14,849 bases of DNA from an uncultured Treponema sp. (GCA_937890485.1 CALBXN010000171.1:1-14849), one strand, 5' to 3'; positions 1 through 7,957 are shown, numbered from the stretch's first letter. Made by a program: numbers and translations. The notes: generated from the letters alone by a model not told the origin.

Positions 1-1773
1 AAACCCATTAATGTTTGGTATTTCTTTTATTCCTTCCATAACAGGATCGTTAGGAAGTTTGATATTTACTGGAATATTTCCTTCTATAACACTATCCATA
101 ATAATGTCACTTACTTCTCCTAGCATTACATTAGGAAGTTGTGATGCACCATTAATTGCATAGTAATTACCTTTACCAATTGTAGCTAATTCACTTAATA
201 ATGAACCAGCATACATTGCTCCAATTCCAATTGTTGATACTACTATTCCATCATCAGCCATCATTTTTACAATATCTTGTTGTCCTGAATCACTTGGCAT
301 ACCATCAGATATCAAGATGACTTGTCTATTACTCATTTGGTTTTCAATTGATTGCATTTCTTCATATGCTTCTATAAGACCAGGCGTCATCATTGTTCCA
401 TCTCCAGTTCTTATAGTATCAATTCTTTTTATAATACTGTCTTTAAAACCAACACTAGCAAGTGGTTGTACAACCCTTGTAGAACTTTCAAAGCTAATAA
501 CTCCAATATAATCTTCTGGTGTTATTATATAACTTTTATCATGAACATTATCACTATTATCAAATCCTATTTTAGTTTGCTCATTTTCTTTTATTTTTTT
601 ATCTCTTAAATTTGTAAAAGCACCACTTAATATAAATGTTAGTTTACTAGTATCAAATTCGTGATTAGAAGAAAATGGATTACCTCCTGATAAATCATAT
701 TTTCCGCCACCTATAAATGATAACAATTCTTCTTGAACTCCTCGCTTCATATCTCGTCCGTTATAAATTCTTTCAGATGCTATTTTATCTATTTCATCTA
801 ATACAACAATTCCACGTTCAGCTAAATTTATATCACCATTTGCTTTTTTAAGTAGATTTGACAAAATATCTGTAATAGTAGGACCTACATAACCTGTTTC
901 TGAAAAAGAATTTGCATTTACAATTTCAATTGGTAAATTAAGATTGGAAGCTATTTCTTTAGCAATGGCTGTTTTTCCTGTTCCTGTAGAGCCATCTAAT
1001 AAAATTGAAACTTTTCTACTATCCAATTCTGAAACATCTAAACTATTGTTATACATTAATTCATCAATTAAAACTTGATTATAATAAATATTAGATACTA
1101 ATGTTTTAATAGCTTCATCTTGTCCTACAATCTTACTTTTAATTTTTAAAATTATTTTTTTTATATCAATATCTTTAAATTTATCTTTTTGACCAATTAA
1201 ATTATTATTATTTTTTGAATTCGCATCTATTTTTTTTACACCACTTGGAGTACCATTGCCCATAACCATCATTTTCATATTATGAGAATTTTCTATATTC
1301 TTAACATATTCCTCTTCATAAAGCATCATTTTTACAACATTTTTATTAAATGGTGGACAAATAATATAATCAAACATATTTGGTTTTTCACTACCATAAA
1401 TATTTCCAAATAAATGTGTAAATTTCACATCTGATAATTTTTGTGCAATATAATTATAAATCTCAAAATTGGTACTATTTTGTTCCTCTTTTAACTTATT
1501 TATAAATTTATTACTAAAAATATGTATTTTTAATTGATTTTTATCTGACATAACAATTTTTTTTGGTTGCCCAAAAATAAATTTATCAGGTGCCTTAATC
1601 ATATCAAAATCACGATATGTTTTTTGTTCAAAATAATTACTTTTTACAATAAAATGATTACTTCGTTTTTCACAATCTACAAATGTTACTGCAAAAAGTT
1701 TGTAAGACTTATGTTTAGAATTAGACATAGGTGTATTACAACAAGTAAATATCGTTGCAAATTTAGTTTCCAT
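1..1773 (-). CDS. Hybrid ORF: ClpX-like AAA+ ATPase joined to a partial VWA domain (open at left edge)
   Basis: This minus-strand frame has 591 codons, no stop, and continues past base 1. The ATG (1771-1773) has AAGGA 10 bases upstream (1784-1788). Residues 1-200 match nothing I recognise. Residues about 205-423 are a ClpX-type AAA+ core: VGQDEA at 216-221, Walker A GSTGTGKT at 261-268, Walker B VVLDEIDK at 323-330, and ILSGAF (sensor-1 region) at 381-386. ClpX would continue from TPEDYI into a GxxPEF(I/V)GR motif, but here residue 424 enters a VWA domain (GVISFES). That part keeps the metal-site Thr (about 460) and Asp (490, in ILISDG) but not the N-terminal DxSxS. Its tail (PVMEGIKEIP) resembles large membrane VWA proteins of the glutamine-amidotransferase-like class. 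Both domains are therefore incomplete at the join, so I doubt the product is functional. No Trp occurs in the whole frame. The ATPase half probably belongs to an unfoldase-like protein of a low-GC Firmicute (inference). Confidence 0.75.
   Translation of the reverse strand, partial: METKFATIFTCCNTPMSNSKHKSYKLFAVTFVDCEKRSNHFIVKSNYFEQKTYRDFDMIKAPDKFIFGQPKKIVMSDKNQLKIHIFSNKFINKLKEEQNSTNFEIYNYIAQKLSDVKFTHLFGNIYGSEKPNMFDYIICPPFNKNVVKMMLYEEEYVKNIENSHNMKMMVMGNGTPSGVKKIDANSKNNNNLIGQKDKFKDIDIKKIILKIKSKIVGQDEAIKTLVSNIYYNQVLIDELMYNNSLDVSELDSRKVSILLDGSTGTGKTAIAKEIASNLNLPIEIVNANSFSETGYVGPTITDILSNLLKKANGDINLAERGIVVLDEIDKIASERIYNGRDMKRGVQEELLSFIGGGKYDLSGGNPFSSNHEFDTSKLTFILSGAFTNLRDKKIKENEQTKIGFDNSDNVHDKSYIITPEDYIGVISFESSTRVVQPLASVGFKDSIIKRIDTIRTGDGTMMTPGLIEAYEEMQSIENQMSNRQVILISDGMPSDSGQQDIVKMMADDGIVVSTIGIGAMYAGSLLSELATIGKGNYYAINGASQLPNVMLGEVSDIIMDSVIEGNIPVNIKLPNDPVMEGIKEIPNINGF
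500..520. other. Probable breakpoint between ClpX-like and VWA coding sequence
   Basis: Around 505-516 (minus strand, residues 420-423, EDYI) the reading passes without a frameshift from a ClpX-like sequence to a VWA-like one. EDYI suits both parents: ClpX proteins have a (T/E)PEDxI segment here, and VWA domains often have D(Y/R)(I/V)GVI. A short shared stretch such as GAAGATTATATT could have served as microhomology. The exact base cannot be fixed without the parent genes. Confidence 0.6.
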
Positions 1774-1807
1774 GTTATCACATTCCTTCGCCTATATATT
1801 AACAAAA

Positions 1808-1830
1808 AAATGCTCTATATTCAAGCATTT
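1808..1830 (-). terminator. Weak hairpin plus T-run at the end of the truncated amylase gene
   Basis: On the minus strand AAATGCT (1830-1824) pairs with AGCATTT (1814-1808) across a 9-base loop, and the 3' arm runs on into a stretch of T (down to 1804). The shape is that of an intrinsic terminator, but the 7-bp stem is AT-rich. The amylase stop codon (1821-1823) lies in the loop, so the hairpin coincides with the point where that gene is cut. It may be a product of the junction and not an evolved terminator. Confidence 0.35.
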
Positions 1831-2663
1831 TCTTCTTCTATTAGATAACGAACAGCATCAACTCTTAAGCCATCAAAACCTTTATTTAACCAATAGCGAA
1901 CAACATTTTTCATTTCTTCTCGAACTTCATAATTTCTAAAGTTCAAATCAGGCATCATTCCATTAAAAGCACCGTAATAATACTCAGAACCATTTTTATG
2001 CCAAGTTTTATCTGACATTCCGTTATCCCAAGAAAGTTGTTCATCATTCCAGAGATACCAATTTCGTTTTTTGCTATCTTTTTCTTTACTGCTTAAAAAC
2101 CAAGGATGAGCATCTGATGTATGATTTGGTACAAAATCAAAAATAATTTTCATACCTTTTTGGTGAGCAGAATTTATTAAAGAAGTTAAATCTTCTGAAG
2201 TTCCAAAATATTCATTTATTGAATAATAATTCATAGTGTCATAACCATGCATATTTGCTTTTACATCTTTTGAAATATAATTACAAGTAAAAATAGGAGA
2301 AAGCCAAATTGCATCACAACCTACAACATTTTTTATATAATCAAGTTTTGATTCAATTCCTTTAAAATCTCCACATCCATCACCATCTGAGTCAGCAAAG
2401 GATTTTACCCAAATATGATAAAAAGAAGATTTTTTGTACCAATCCTTTTCTAAAGAATTTCCATTTACAGATGTATACTGATTTTTCGCAGCTGAAATTT
2501 CTGTATGATCATTACTTTTGTAGTTCACATCTCCTGTAAAGTCGAACAAACCAACTTGTTCTATAGTTTCATCATTTTCAGAACCTGAACAAGAAACAAA
2601 AGAAAAAACTAAAAATAAAAAAAAGACAGAATATAGAATCTTATTAAAAACTTTATAACTCAT
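1821..2663 (-). CDS. Alpha-amylase family (GH13) lipoprotein, 3'-truncated
   Basis: The 280-residue product has a lipoprotein signal: a hydrophobic stretch at about 9-23 and the lipobox FVSC with Cys25, of the relaxed spirochaete type. The mature part is the first half of a GH13 barrel that would act on alpha-glucans outside the cytoplasm. Visible are SFADSDGDGCGDF (calcium-loop-like, 88-100), conserved region I DFVPNH (176-181), and region II GLRVDAVRY (265-273) with nucleophile Asp269. The frame stops 11 residues later. The acid/base Glu of region III, the region IV Asp, the rest of the barrel and any C-terminal domain are absent, whereas full family members are usually 500 residues or more. 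The product is almost certainly inactive as written. A GGGGGAG Shine-Dalgarno (2668-2674) stands 4 bases before the ATG. The cut lies next to the foreign-looking block at 1-1800. It could be a true pseudogene or a gene cut by a chimeric join. Confidence 0.85.
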   Translation of the reverse strand: MSYKVFNKILYSVFFLFLVFSFVSCSGSENDETIEQVGLFDFTGDVNYKSNDHTEISAAKNQYTSVNGNSLEKDWYKKSSFYHIWVKSFADSDGDGCGDFKGIESKLDYIKNVVGCDAIWLSPIFTCNYISKDVKANMHGYDTMNYYSINEYFGTSEDLTSLINSAHQKGMKIIFDFVPNHTSDAHPWFLSSKEKDSKKRNWYLWNDEQLSWDNGMSDKTWHKNGSEYYYGAFNGMMPDLNFRNYEVREEMKNVVRYWLNKGFDGLRVDAVRYLIEEENA

Positions 2664-2695
2664 AAACTCCCCCTACAAACACTTTCCTTAATAAC

Positions 2696-2724
2696 ATTAT
2701 TACATTATTTTAAATTTTTTTCAA
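2696..2724 (-). promoter_or_regulatory. Putative sigma-70-type promoter of the amylase gene
   Basis: On the minus strand TTGAAA (2724-2719) and AATAAT (2701-2696) are 17 bases apart. A start near 2689 would leave a leader of about 26 bases carrying the GGGGGAG ribosome site. The region is very AT-rich, so a chance match is possible. Confidence 0.4.
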
Positions 2725-2732
2725 TACAAAAT

Positions 2733-3602
2733 TTACTCTATATTTTTGCTTTGTTCCCTGATATTTTCCAGAGCATCTTTTGCATTTATTACTTCTTGAG
2801 CAATCTCAATAAATTGATTTTTTGAACCAATTGTATTAATTTCACGATTCATTTCTTGACAAATAAAATCAATTCGCTTTCCTGGAATCGGATTTTCTTC
2901 AATTTCTTTTGTTAAAGCGTTTATATGACTTTTTAATCTTACAATTTCTTCATTAATAGTATATTTTACCATTAAAGCAGCAACTTCTGTCATAACTCGC
3001 TGTTCATCAACTTTATCAGCCAAAAGTTCATTGAATTTCTTCAAAATACTTTCTTTGAAAGCATTTTCCATTTTTGGTTGCCATTCAGAAAATATTTCAC
3101 TAGCTTTTTGAATTTTATCAAGTTGAAAAAGTAAATCATTTTTTAGATTTTCGCCTTCTCTTTTTCTGTCTGCAATATAATCTGTAAATGCTTTTTCAAA
3201 AATAGGCAAAATTAAATTCCAATAATAATCAATATCAATTTCTTTTTGACTAGTTAAAACACCTTCTTGACTTATAATTAAAGAAAGTGGAATATCTTTT
3301 TCAGTCTGTCCAATTGTGTTAGCAACTTTTGAAATAGCATCAAAATAAGACTTTGCCATTTTTTCATCAACAGAAATTGTAACTGGAGCATTGTTTTCTT
3401 TTATTCTTATAAAAACATCAATTTTTCCTCGTTGAATTTTTGATGTTATGAGTTCTTTAAATTTTGATTCCAGTCTACCTAAAAATGAAGGTAAATTAAT
3501 TGATAAATCTAAAAATCTTGAATTTACACTTTTAATTTCTACAGAAACTGAATAATTTTCTCCTAATTCTTCATTGTAGGAATAACCTGTCATGCTGTTC
3601 AT
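2733..3602 (-). CDS. yicC: YicC/YloC family endoribonuclease
   Basis: The 289-residue length is normal for the family (E. coli YicC is 287). The N-terminus carries the family signature MTGYS (4-8) and KSVNSRFLDL (24-33). The C-terminus carries RIDFICQEMNREINTIGSK (243-261), the most conserved block. YicC-like proteins are cytoplasmic endoribonucleases linked to RNA turnover and stationary-phase survival (family knowledge). The start codon overlaps the murC stop as ATGA (3599-3602), so translation is probably coupled to murC. This start gives MNSMTGYS, close to the usual MIRSMTGYG beginning. The next gene downstream is the truncated amylase, 69 bases away with its own likely promoter. No terminator hairpin is obvious after the stop. 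Confidence 0.93.
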   Translation of the reverse strand: MNSMTGYSYNEELGENYSVSVEIKSVNSRFLDLSINLPSFLGRLESKFKELITSKIQRGKIDVFIRIKENNAPVTISVDEKMAKSYFDAISKVANTIGQTEKDIPLSLIISQEGVLTSQKEIDIDYYWNLILPIFEKAFTDYIADRKREGENLKNDLLFQLDKIQKASEIFSEWQPKMENAFKESILKKFNELLADKVDEQRVMTEVAALMVKYTINEEIVRLKSHINALTKEIEENPIPGKRIDFICQEMNREINTIGSKNQFIEIAQEVINAKDALENIREQSKNIE

Positions 3603-5155
3603 ATATTAAAATCCTTAATTAATGATGTTCCTAATTTCCAGTTGTCACCGGCTCCCATTGTAACAAAAACAAAACCATTTTTTCCTTCTGGTAAAGGTGA
3701 TGAAAAAATATTTTTAACATAATCTTTTGCATCTAATATTTCTTCAAAATAAACTACATTTTTATGATATTTTTTTGTTTTTTCAAAAAGAATTTGACCA
3801 GAAACAATTCCTTCAAAATCTTTTTTATTTTCACGAGCAGAACTGTAAATTTTATGTAAAATAACTTGGTCAGCGAAAGTAAATGAAGAAGCAAATTCAT
3901 CCAACAAAGATGCAGTTCTTGAATATGTATGACTCATAAAATCTACAATTAGATATTTATCTGGATAAAAATCTTTAAATCCTTGCAATGTTGTTTTAAT
4001 TGCAGTTGGATGATGACCATAATCATCGATAAAAATAATTTGTTTATTAGAGTCTGTTTTTAACTGTGCTAAAATTTCACTTCTTCGTTTAGAACCAGAA
4101 AAATCTAAAAGACCAGTTTTTATTTTTTCTACAAATTCAACTTTATTTTCCATTGAAAGTTCAGAAAAATTTTCAACTTCATTATTTTGATAAAATAAAA
4201 TTGACATCAAAGCAATACTTGCGGTTGTGTTTCTTACATTATGAATTCCAGGTACTTTTATAGAAAAAACTTCATTTTCAAAAAGTTGAATTTTAAAATT
4301 TTGTAAACCACTTTCAATATTATGAGCTAAAATTTTAAAATTTCCGACAGCGTTAAATCCGTAAGGAATAAAATTTATATCATTTCTTTGTTTTTTTATT
4401 TTTTCAGCAGTGTCAATAGCACCTTTATCATCTGCACAATAAATCAAATTTCCATTTTTAGGAAGTAAAAGTACATAATCAATAAAAGCCTGTTGAATAT
4501 CCTCAAATGTTGGATAATAATCTTGATGGTCACTTTCTACACTTGTTAAAATTATGTTTTGTGGATGAAAATCCATAAAATGTCGCTGATATTCGCAAGT
4601 TTCTGCAACAAAATATTTGTGTCCAATAGAAAGAGTACAACTTCCAAAATCATTTACAGTTGAATTATCAGAAAATGATTTAATTACACTTCCTGCTAAA
4701 ACTTGAGCAGGCAAATTCAGTGCTTTTACCAATGTTCCAGCAATTCCTGTTGTAGTAGTTTTCCCATGGACACCAGCAATTCCAGAACTACAAGACATTG
4801 CAGAAATATTTCCTAAGGCATGAGAATATAACGTACAAGGAATATTTTTTTTTGTTGCTTCAACTAATTCTGGATTTTCTTCAAGTTTATATGCAGAAGA
4901 ATATACTACAAGTTTTATATCATCTGTAATATTTTCTTTTTTAAATTCAGTATATGGGATAATATTTAGTTTTTTTAAAATTTCATCTGTATAAAAATGG
5001 TCAGGAACATCACTTCCTGTAACAATAGCACCTCTTGAAACACAAATTTCAACAAGAGCCGCCATTCCAGTTCCCTTAATTCCAACAAAATGTATTCTAA
5101 AATCTTTTAAATCTTTTGGAAAAAAAATTTTATTTTTAGCTTCATTTTCAAACAT
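3599..5155 (-). CDS. murC: UDP-N-acetylmuramate--L-alanine ligase (MurC)
   Basis: This is a 518-residue Mur ligase with all three domains. The N-terminal UDP-binding Rossmann motif HFVGIKGTGM is at 22-31. The central ATP-binding loop GVHGKTTTT is at 128-136, followed by TSVESDHQDYYPTFEDI (204-220). GIHNVRNTTA (303-312) leads to the C-terminal domain with RRSE (357-360), DDYGHHPTAIK (377-387) and TYSRT (410-414). These match MurC, which adds L-Ala to UDP-MurNAc in the cytoplasm. The GTGM in the first motif recalls Mpl (the murein tripeptide recycling ligase), so Mpl is the main alternative. The DDYxHHPT and TYSRT motifs do not separate the two with certainty. There is no Shine-Dalgarno before the ATG, which sits 13 bases after a terminator-like stem. 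No other start precedes the essential Rossmann motif in this frame. The gene is coupled to yicC by a 4-base overlap. Confidence 0.82.
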   Translation of the reverse strand: MFENEAKNKIFFPKDLKDFRIHFVGIKGTGMAALVEICVSRGAIVTGSDVPDHFYTDEILKKLNIIPYTEFKKENITDDIKLVVYSSAYKLEENPELVEATKKNIPCTLYSHALGNISAMSCSSGIAGVHGKTTTTGIAGTLVKALNLPAQVLAGSVIKSFSDNSTVNDFGSCTLSIGHKYFVAETCEYQRHFMDFHPQNIILTSVESDHQDYYPTFEDIQQAFIDYVLLLPKNGNLIYCADDKGAIDTAEKIKKQRNDINFIPYGFNAVGNFKILAHNIESGLQNFKIQLFENEVFSIKVPGIHNVRNTTASIALMSILFYQNNEVENFSELSMENKVEFVEKIKTGLLDFSGSKRRSEILAQLKTDSNKQIIFIDDYGHHPTAIKTTLQGFKDFYPDKYLIVDFMSHTYSRTASLLDEFASSFTFADQVILHKIYSSARENKKDFEGIVSGQILFEKTKKYHKNVVYFEEILDAKDYVKNIFSSPLPEGKNGFVFVTMGAGDNWKLGTSLIKDFNI

Positions 5156-5168
5156 AATATTAAAAATT

Positions 5169-5200
5169 AAGGTGGCTGATTTTACTCAACCACCTTTTTT
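5169..5200 (-). terminator. Hairpin terminator between ppdK and murC
   Basis: AAGGTGG (5169-5175) pairs with CCACCTT (5190-5196). Past a C-A mismatch, TGA pairs with TCA around a 6-base loop (5180-5185). On the minus strand, where ppdK ends, the stem is followed by AATTTTTA. On the plus strand it is followed by six T, so it could stop transcription both ways, though no plus-strand gene ends here. It lies 13 bp upstream of the murC start and would sit in the 5' end of any murC transcript begun at a TATAAA-like element just before it. Confidence 0.7.
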
Positions 5201-5212
5201 ATACCTCAAAAA

Positions 5213-7870
5213 TTATTTATTTCTGATTACAGCTTGTGCTGCTGCCAAACGAGCAATTGGAACTCGATATGGAGAACATGAAACATAGTTCAATCCTGCA
5301 CGATAGCAGAAATCGATTGTTTGAGGATCACCACCGTGTTCACCACAAATTCCAAGTTTGATTTCAGGTTTTGTCTCTCTTGCTTTTTCTCTTGCAAAAT
5401 TAACAAGTTCACCTACTCCATCTTCATCCAAAGTTTTGAATGGATCAGTTTCAATGATTTCTTGTTTTAGATATTCTGGCAAGAATTTTCCAGAGTCATC
5501 ACGGCTAAATGCAAAAGTCATTTGAGTTAAGTCATTTGTTCCAAAACTGAAGAAGTCTGCAAAGTTAGCTAATTTTCCAGCCATAAGAGCAGCACGAGGA
5601 ACTTCAATCATAGAACCAATTTTGATTTCAAATTTTACACCGTTTTCTGCAAGAACTTTTTCGATGATTTTTTCTGAACGAGTTCTAATCATTTCAAGTT
5701 CTTTGCTATCACATACGATAGGAATCATGATTTCTGGATTTACAGGAATGTTATTTTTTACACATTCTGCTGCAGCAGAAGCGATTGCTTCAACTTGCAT
5801 TTCATAAATTTCTGGATATGTAATTGCAAGACGACAACCACGGTGTCCTAACATTGGATTCATTTCATGAAGTGCATCAAGTTTTGCTTTTAATTCTTTC
5901 TTGTTAACTTTCATGTGTTTTGCAAGTTCTGCTGTTTCTTTATCTGTGTGTGGAATAAATTCGTGTAGAGGTGGATCAAGCAAACGTACAGTTACTGGAT
6001 GACCTTCCATTGCTTCGAAAATTCCAACAAAGTCTTTTTTCTGTAATGGCAAGATATTTTTAAGAGCTTCTCTTCTTTGTTCTTGTGTATCAGAAGCAAT
6101 CATGGCTCTAAAGTGAATTAACTTATCCTTATCAAAGAACATGTGTTCTGTACGACAAAGACCAATTCCTTCTGCACCAAAATTGATAGCATTTTTTGCA
6201 TCATTTGGTTGATCTGCATTTGCTCTAACAGAGAAACCTTTTCCGATTTTTCTTACGGAAGAATTTCTGATTTCATCACACCATGTTAAGAATGTATTAA
6301 GTTCAGCAGAAATTTCTGGATCAATAAGTTCGAGTTTTCCGTCGTAAACAAAACCAGTTGAACCATCAATAGTGATAAAGTCCCCTTTCTTATAAGTTTT
6401 GTTTCCGATTTTAACTTTATTGTCAACAAAAACAACTTCTGAAGCACCACAAACACATGGAGTTCCAAGACCACGAGCAACAACAGCAGCATGACTTGTC
6501 ATACCACCTGTTGAAGTTAAAATTCCTTCTGAAACAACCATACCTGTAATATCTTCTGGGCTTGTTTCTTTTCTAACAAGAATTACTTTTTTGCCTTGTT
6601 GTACCCAAGCGTCTGCTTCGTCAGCTGTATAAACAATTTGACCACAAGCAGCTCCTGGAGAAGCATTTAATCCTTTTGTCAAAGCTTCAACTGATTTAAC
6701 AGCTTTAGGATTTATCATTGGGTGTAAAAGTTGGTCGAGTTGGTCTGGAGTTACACGCAAAAGAGCTTCTTCTTTTGTGATAAGTTTTTCTTCAACCATA
6801 TCTACTGCACATTTTACAGCAGCTTGACCAGTTCTTTTTCCGTTACGAGTTTGAAGAATGAAAAGTTTACCTTGTTGAACAGTAAATTCCATATCTTGCA
6901 TATCACGATAATGTTTTTCAAGATTATCACGAATTGCAACAAGTTGTTCGTAAACTTCTTTATTTTCGTTTGCTAATTTATCAATTTTAGCTGGAGTTCT
7001 AATTCCTGCAACAACGTCTTCACCTTGTGCATTCATCAAATATTCACCATAGAATTGATTAACACCTGTTGATGGGTCACGGCTAAAACATACACCTGTT
7101 CCAGAATCATCACCAAAGTTACCAAATACCATTGATTGAATATTTACAGCTGTTCCTGCTAAACCTTTAATGCTATTTAATTCACGATATTTAATAGCTC
7201 TTTCGTTCATCCAAGAACCAAAAACAGCATTAATTGCACCCCACATTTGATCTTGAGGATCTTGAGGAAATTCATTTCCTGTATATTTTTTATAAATTAC
7301 CTTGTAATTTGCAACAAGTTTTTCCAAGTCAGAAGCATCAAGTTCTGTATCAAGTTTTACACCTTTTGCTTTTTTGATTTCATCTAAAGCATCTTCAAAA
7401 GCATCAGATGGAACACCCATTGCAACATCACCAAACATTTGAATAAAACGACGATATGCATCCCAAGCAAAACGAGGATTTCCAGTAAGTTCAGAAACAC
7501 CAACTACTGCTTTATCGTTCATACCCAAGTTAAGAATTGTATCCATCATACCTGGCATTGAAACTGCAGCACCTGAACGAACAGAAACTAAAAGTGGATC
7601 TTTTTCATCCCCAAGTTTTTTGCCCATAAGTTTTTCTAATTTTTCAAGGTTTTTTGCAACTTCTTCTTTCAATCCTTCTGGATAGTTCTTGTTATTTTCA
7701 TAAAAAAGTTTACAAACTTCAGTTGAAATTGTAAATCCAGGAGGAACAGGAATTCCTAAGTTAGTCATCTCGGCAAGGTTAGCACCTTTTCCACCGAGTT
7801 CATTCTTCATTTTAGCGTCACCTTCAGCTTTTCCATCACCAAAGAAATAAACAAATTGTGACTTTGACAT
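5213..7870 (-). CDS. ppdK: Pyruvate, phosphate dikinase
   Basis: The 885-residue length is full for the family. It catalyses reversible ATP + pyruvate + phosphate to AMP + PEP + diphosphate in the cytoplasm, and in anaerobes and treponemes often works in glycolysis in place of or beside pyruvate kinase. The N-terminal ATP-grasp region has SVRSGAAVSMPGMMDTI (about 95-111). The swivel domain has GGMTSHAAVVARG with phosphorylated His460. The C-terminal TIM barrel has GLCRTEHMFF, SFGTNDLTQMTFAFSRDD and GICGEHGGDP with catalytic Cys842, then SCSPYRVPIARLA at the end. The position of Cys842, 43 residues from the C-terminus, matches the Clostridium symbiosum enzyme. A strong AAGGAGA (7881-7887) precedes the ATG by 10 bases, and a hairpin terminator follows. 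It reads as a single-gene transcript, and its codon use looks less AT-biased than its neighbours, as expected of a highly expressed gene. Confidence 0.97.
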   Translation of the reverse strand: MSKSQFVYFFGDGKAEGDAKMKNELGGKGANLAEMTNLGIPVPPGFTISTEVCKLFYENNKNYPEGLKEEVAKNLEKLEKLMGKKLGDEKDPLLVSVRSGAAVSMPGMMDTILNLGMNDKAVVGVSELTGNPRFAWDAYRRFIQMFGDVAMGVPSDAFEDALDEIKKAKGVKLDTELDASDLEKLVANYKVIYKKYTGNEFPQDPQDQMWGAINAVFGSWMNERAIKYRELNSIKGLAGTAVNIQSMVFGNFGDDSGTGVCFSRDPSTGVNQFYGEYLMNAQGEDVVAGIRTPAKIDKLANENKEVYEQLVAIRDNLEKHYRDMQDMEFTVQQGKLFILQTRNGKRTGQAAVKCAVDMVEEKLITKEEALLRVTPDQLDQLLHPMINPKAVKSVEALTKGLNASPGAACGQIVYTADEADAWVQQGKKVILVRKETSPEDITGMVVSEGILTSTGGMTSHAAVVARGLGTPCVCGASEVVFVDNKVKIGNKTYKKGDFITIDGSTGFVYDGKLELIDPEISAELNTFLTWCDEIRNSSVRKIGKGFSVRANADQPNDAKNAINFGAEGIGLCRTEHMFFDKDKLIHFRAMIASDTQEQRREALKNILPLQKKDFVGIFEAMEGHPVTVRLLDPPLHEFIPHTDKETAELAKHMKVNKKELKAKLDALHEMNPMLGHRGCRLAITYPEIYEMQVEAIASAAAECVKNNIPVNPEIMIPIVCDSKELEMIRTRSEKIIEKVLAENGVKFEIKIGSMIEVPRAALMAGKLANFADFFSFGTNDLTQMTFAFSRDDSGKFLPEYLKQEIIETDPFKTLDEDGVGELVNFAREKARETKPEIKLGICGEHGGDPQTIDFCYRAGLNYVSCSPYRVPIARLAAAQAVIRNK

Positions 7871-7910
7871 GATAAAAAATTCTCCTTAATTTAATCACTC
7901 TCAATACACT

Positions 7911-7940
7911 AAGATACCATTGAAGAATAATTTATGTCAA
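7911..7940 (-). promoter_or_regulatory. Putative sigma-70 promoter of ppdK
   Basis: On the minus strand there is a perfect TTGACA (7940-7935), an 18-base spacer, and TATCTT (7916-7911). A start near 7904 gives a leader of about 34 bases that contains the AAGGAGA ribosome site. It overlaps the proposed plus-strand promoter at 7920-7948. Confidence 0.55.
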
Positions 7941-7948
7941 TGTATAAT
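7920..7948 (+). promoter_or_regulatory. Putative sigma-70 promoter of the CapA-like lipoprotein gene
   Basis: TTGAAG (7920-7925), a 17-base spacer and a perfect TATAAT (7943-7948). The predicted start, about 7955, is three bases before the ATG at 7958, so the message would be close to leaderless. The -10 lies inside the longer open frame that begins at 7934, which argues against that longer start. Confidence 0.45.
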
Positions 7949-7957
7949 GATTTCTAT

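Noticed and set aside
317..609. Two plus-strand open frames opposite the VWA region
   Set aside because: They lie antisense to the open minus-strand hybrid frame, show no recognisable domain and have no ribosome site.
1..1773. Alternative genetic code in the left block because the frame has no Trp
   Set aside because: No in-frame TGA occurs, so there is no evidence of reassignment; absence of Trp alone is not proof.
1567..1848. Plus-strand 93-codon frame
   Set aside because: It is antisense to the AAA+ N-terminus and its leader, of low complexity, and crosses the suspected junction.
5622..6976. Small frames on both strands inside ppdK
   Set aside because: They are shadows of a complete, well conserved ppdK gene.
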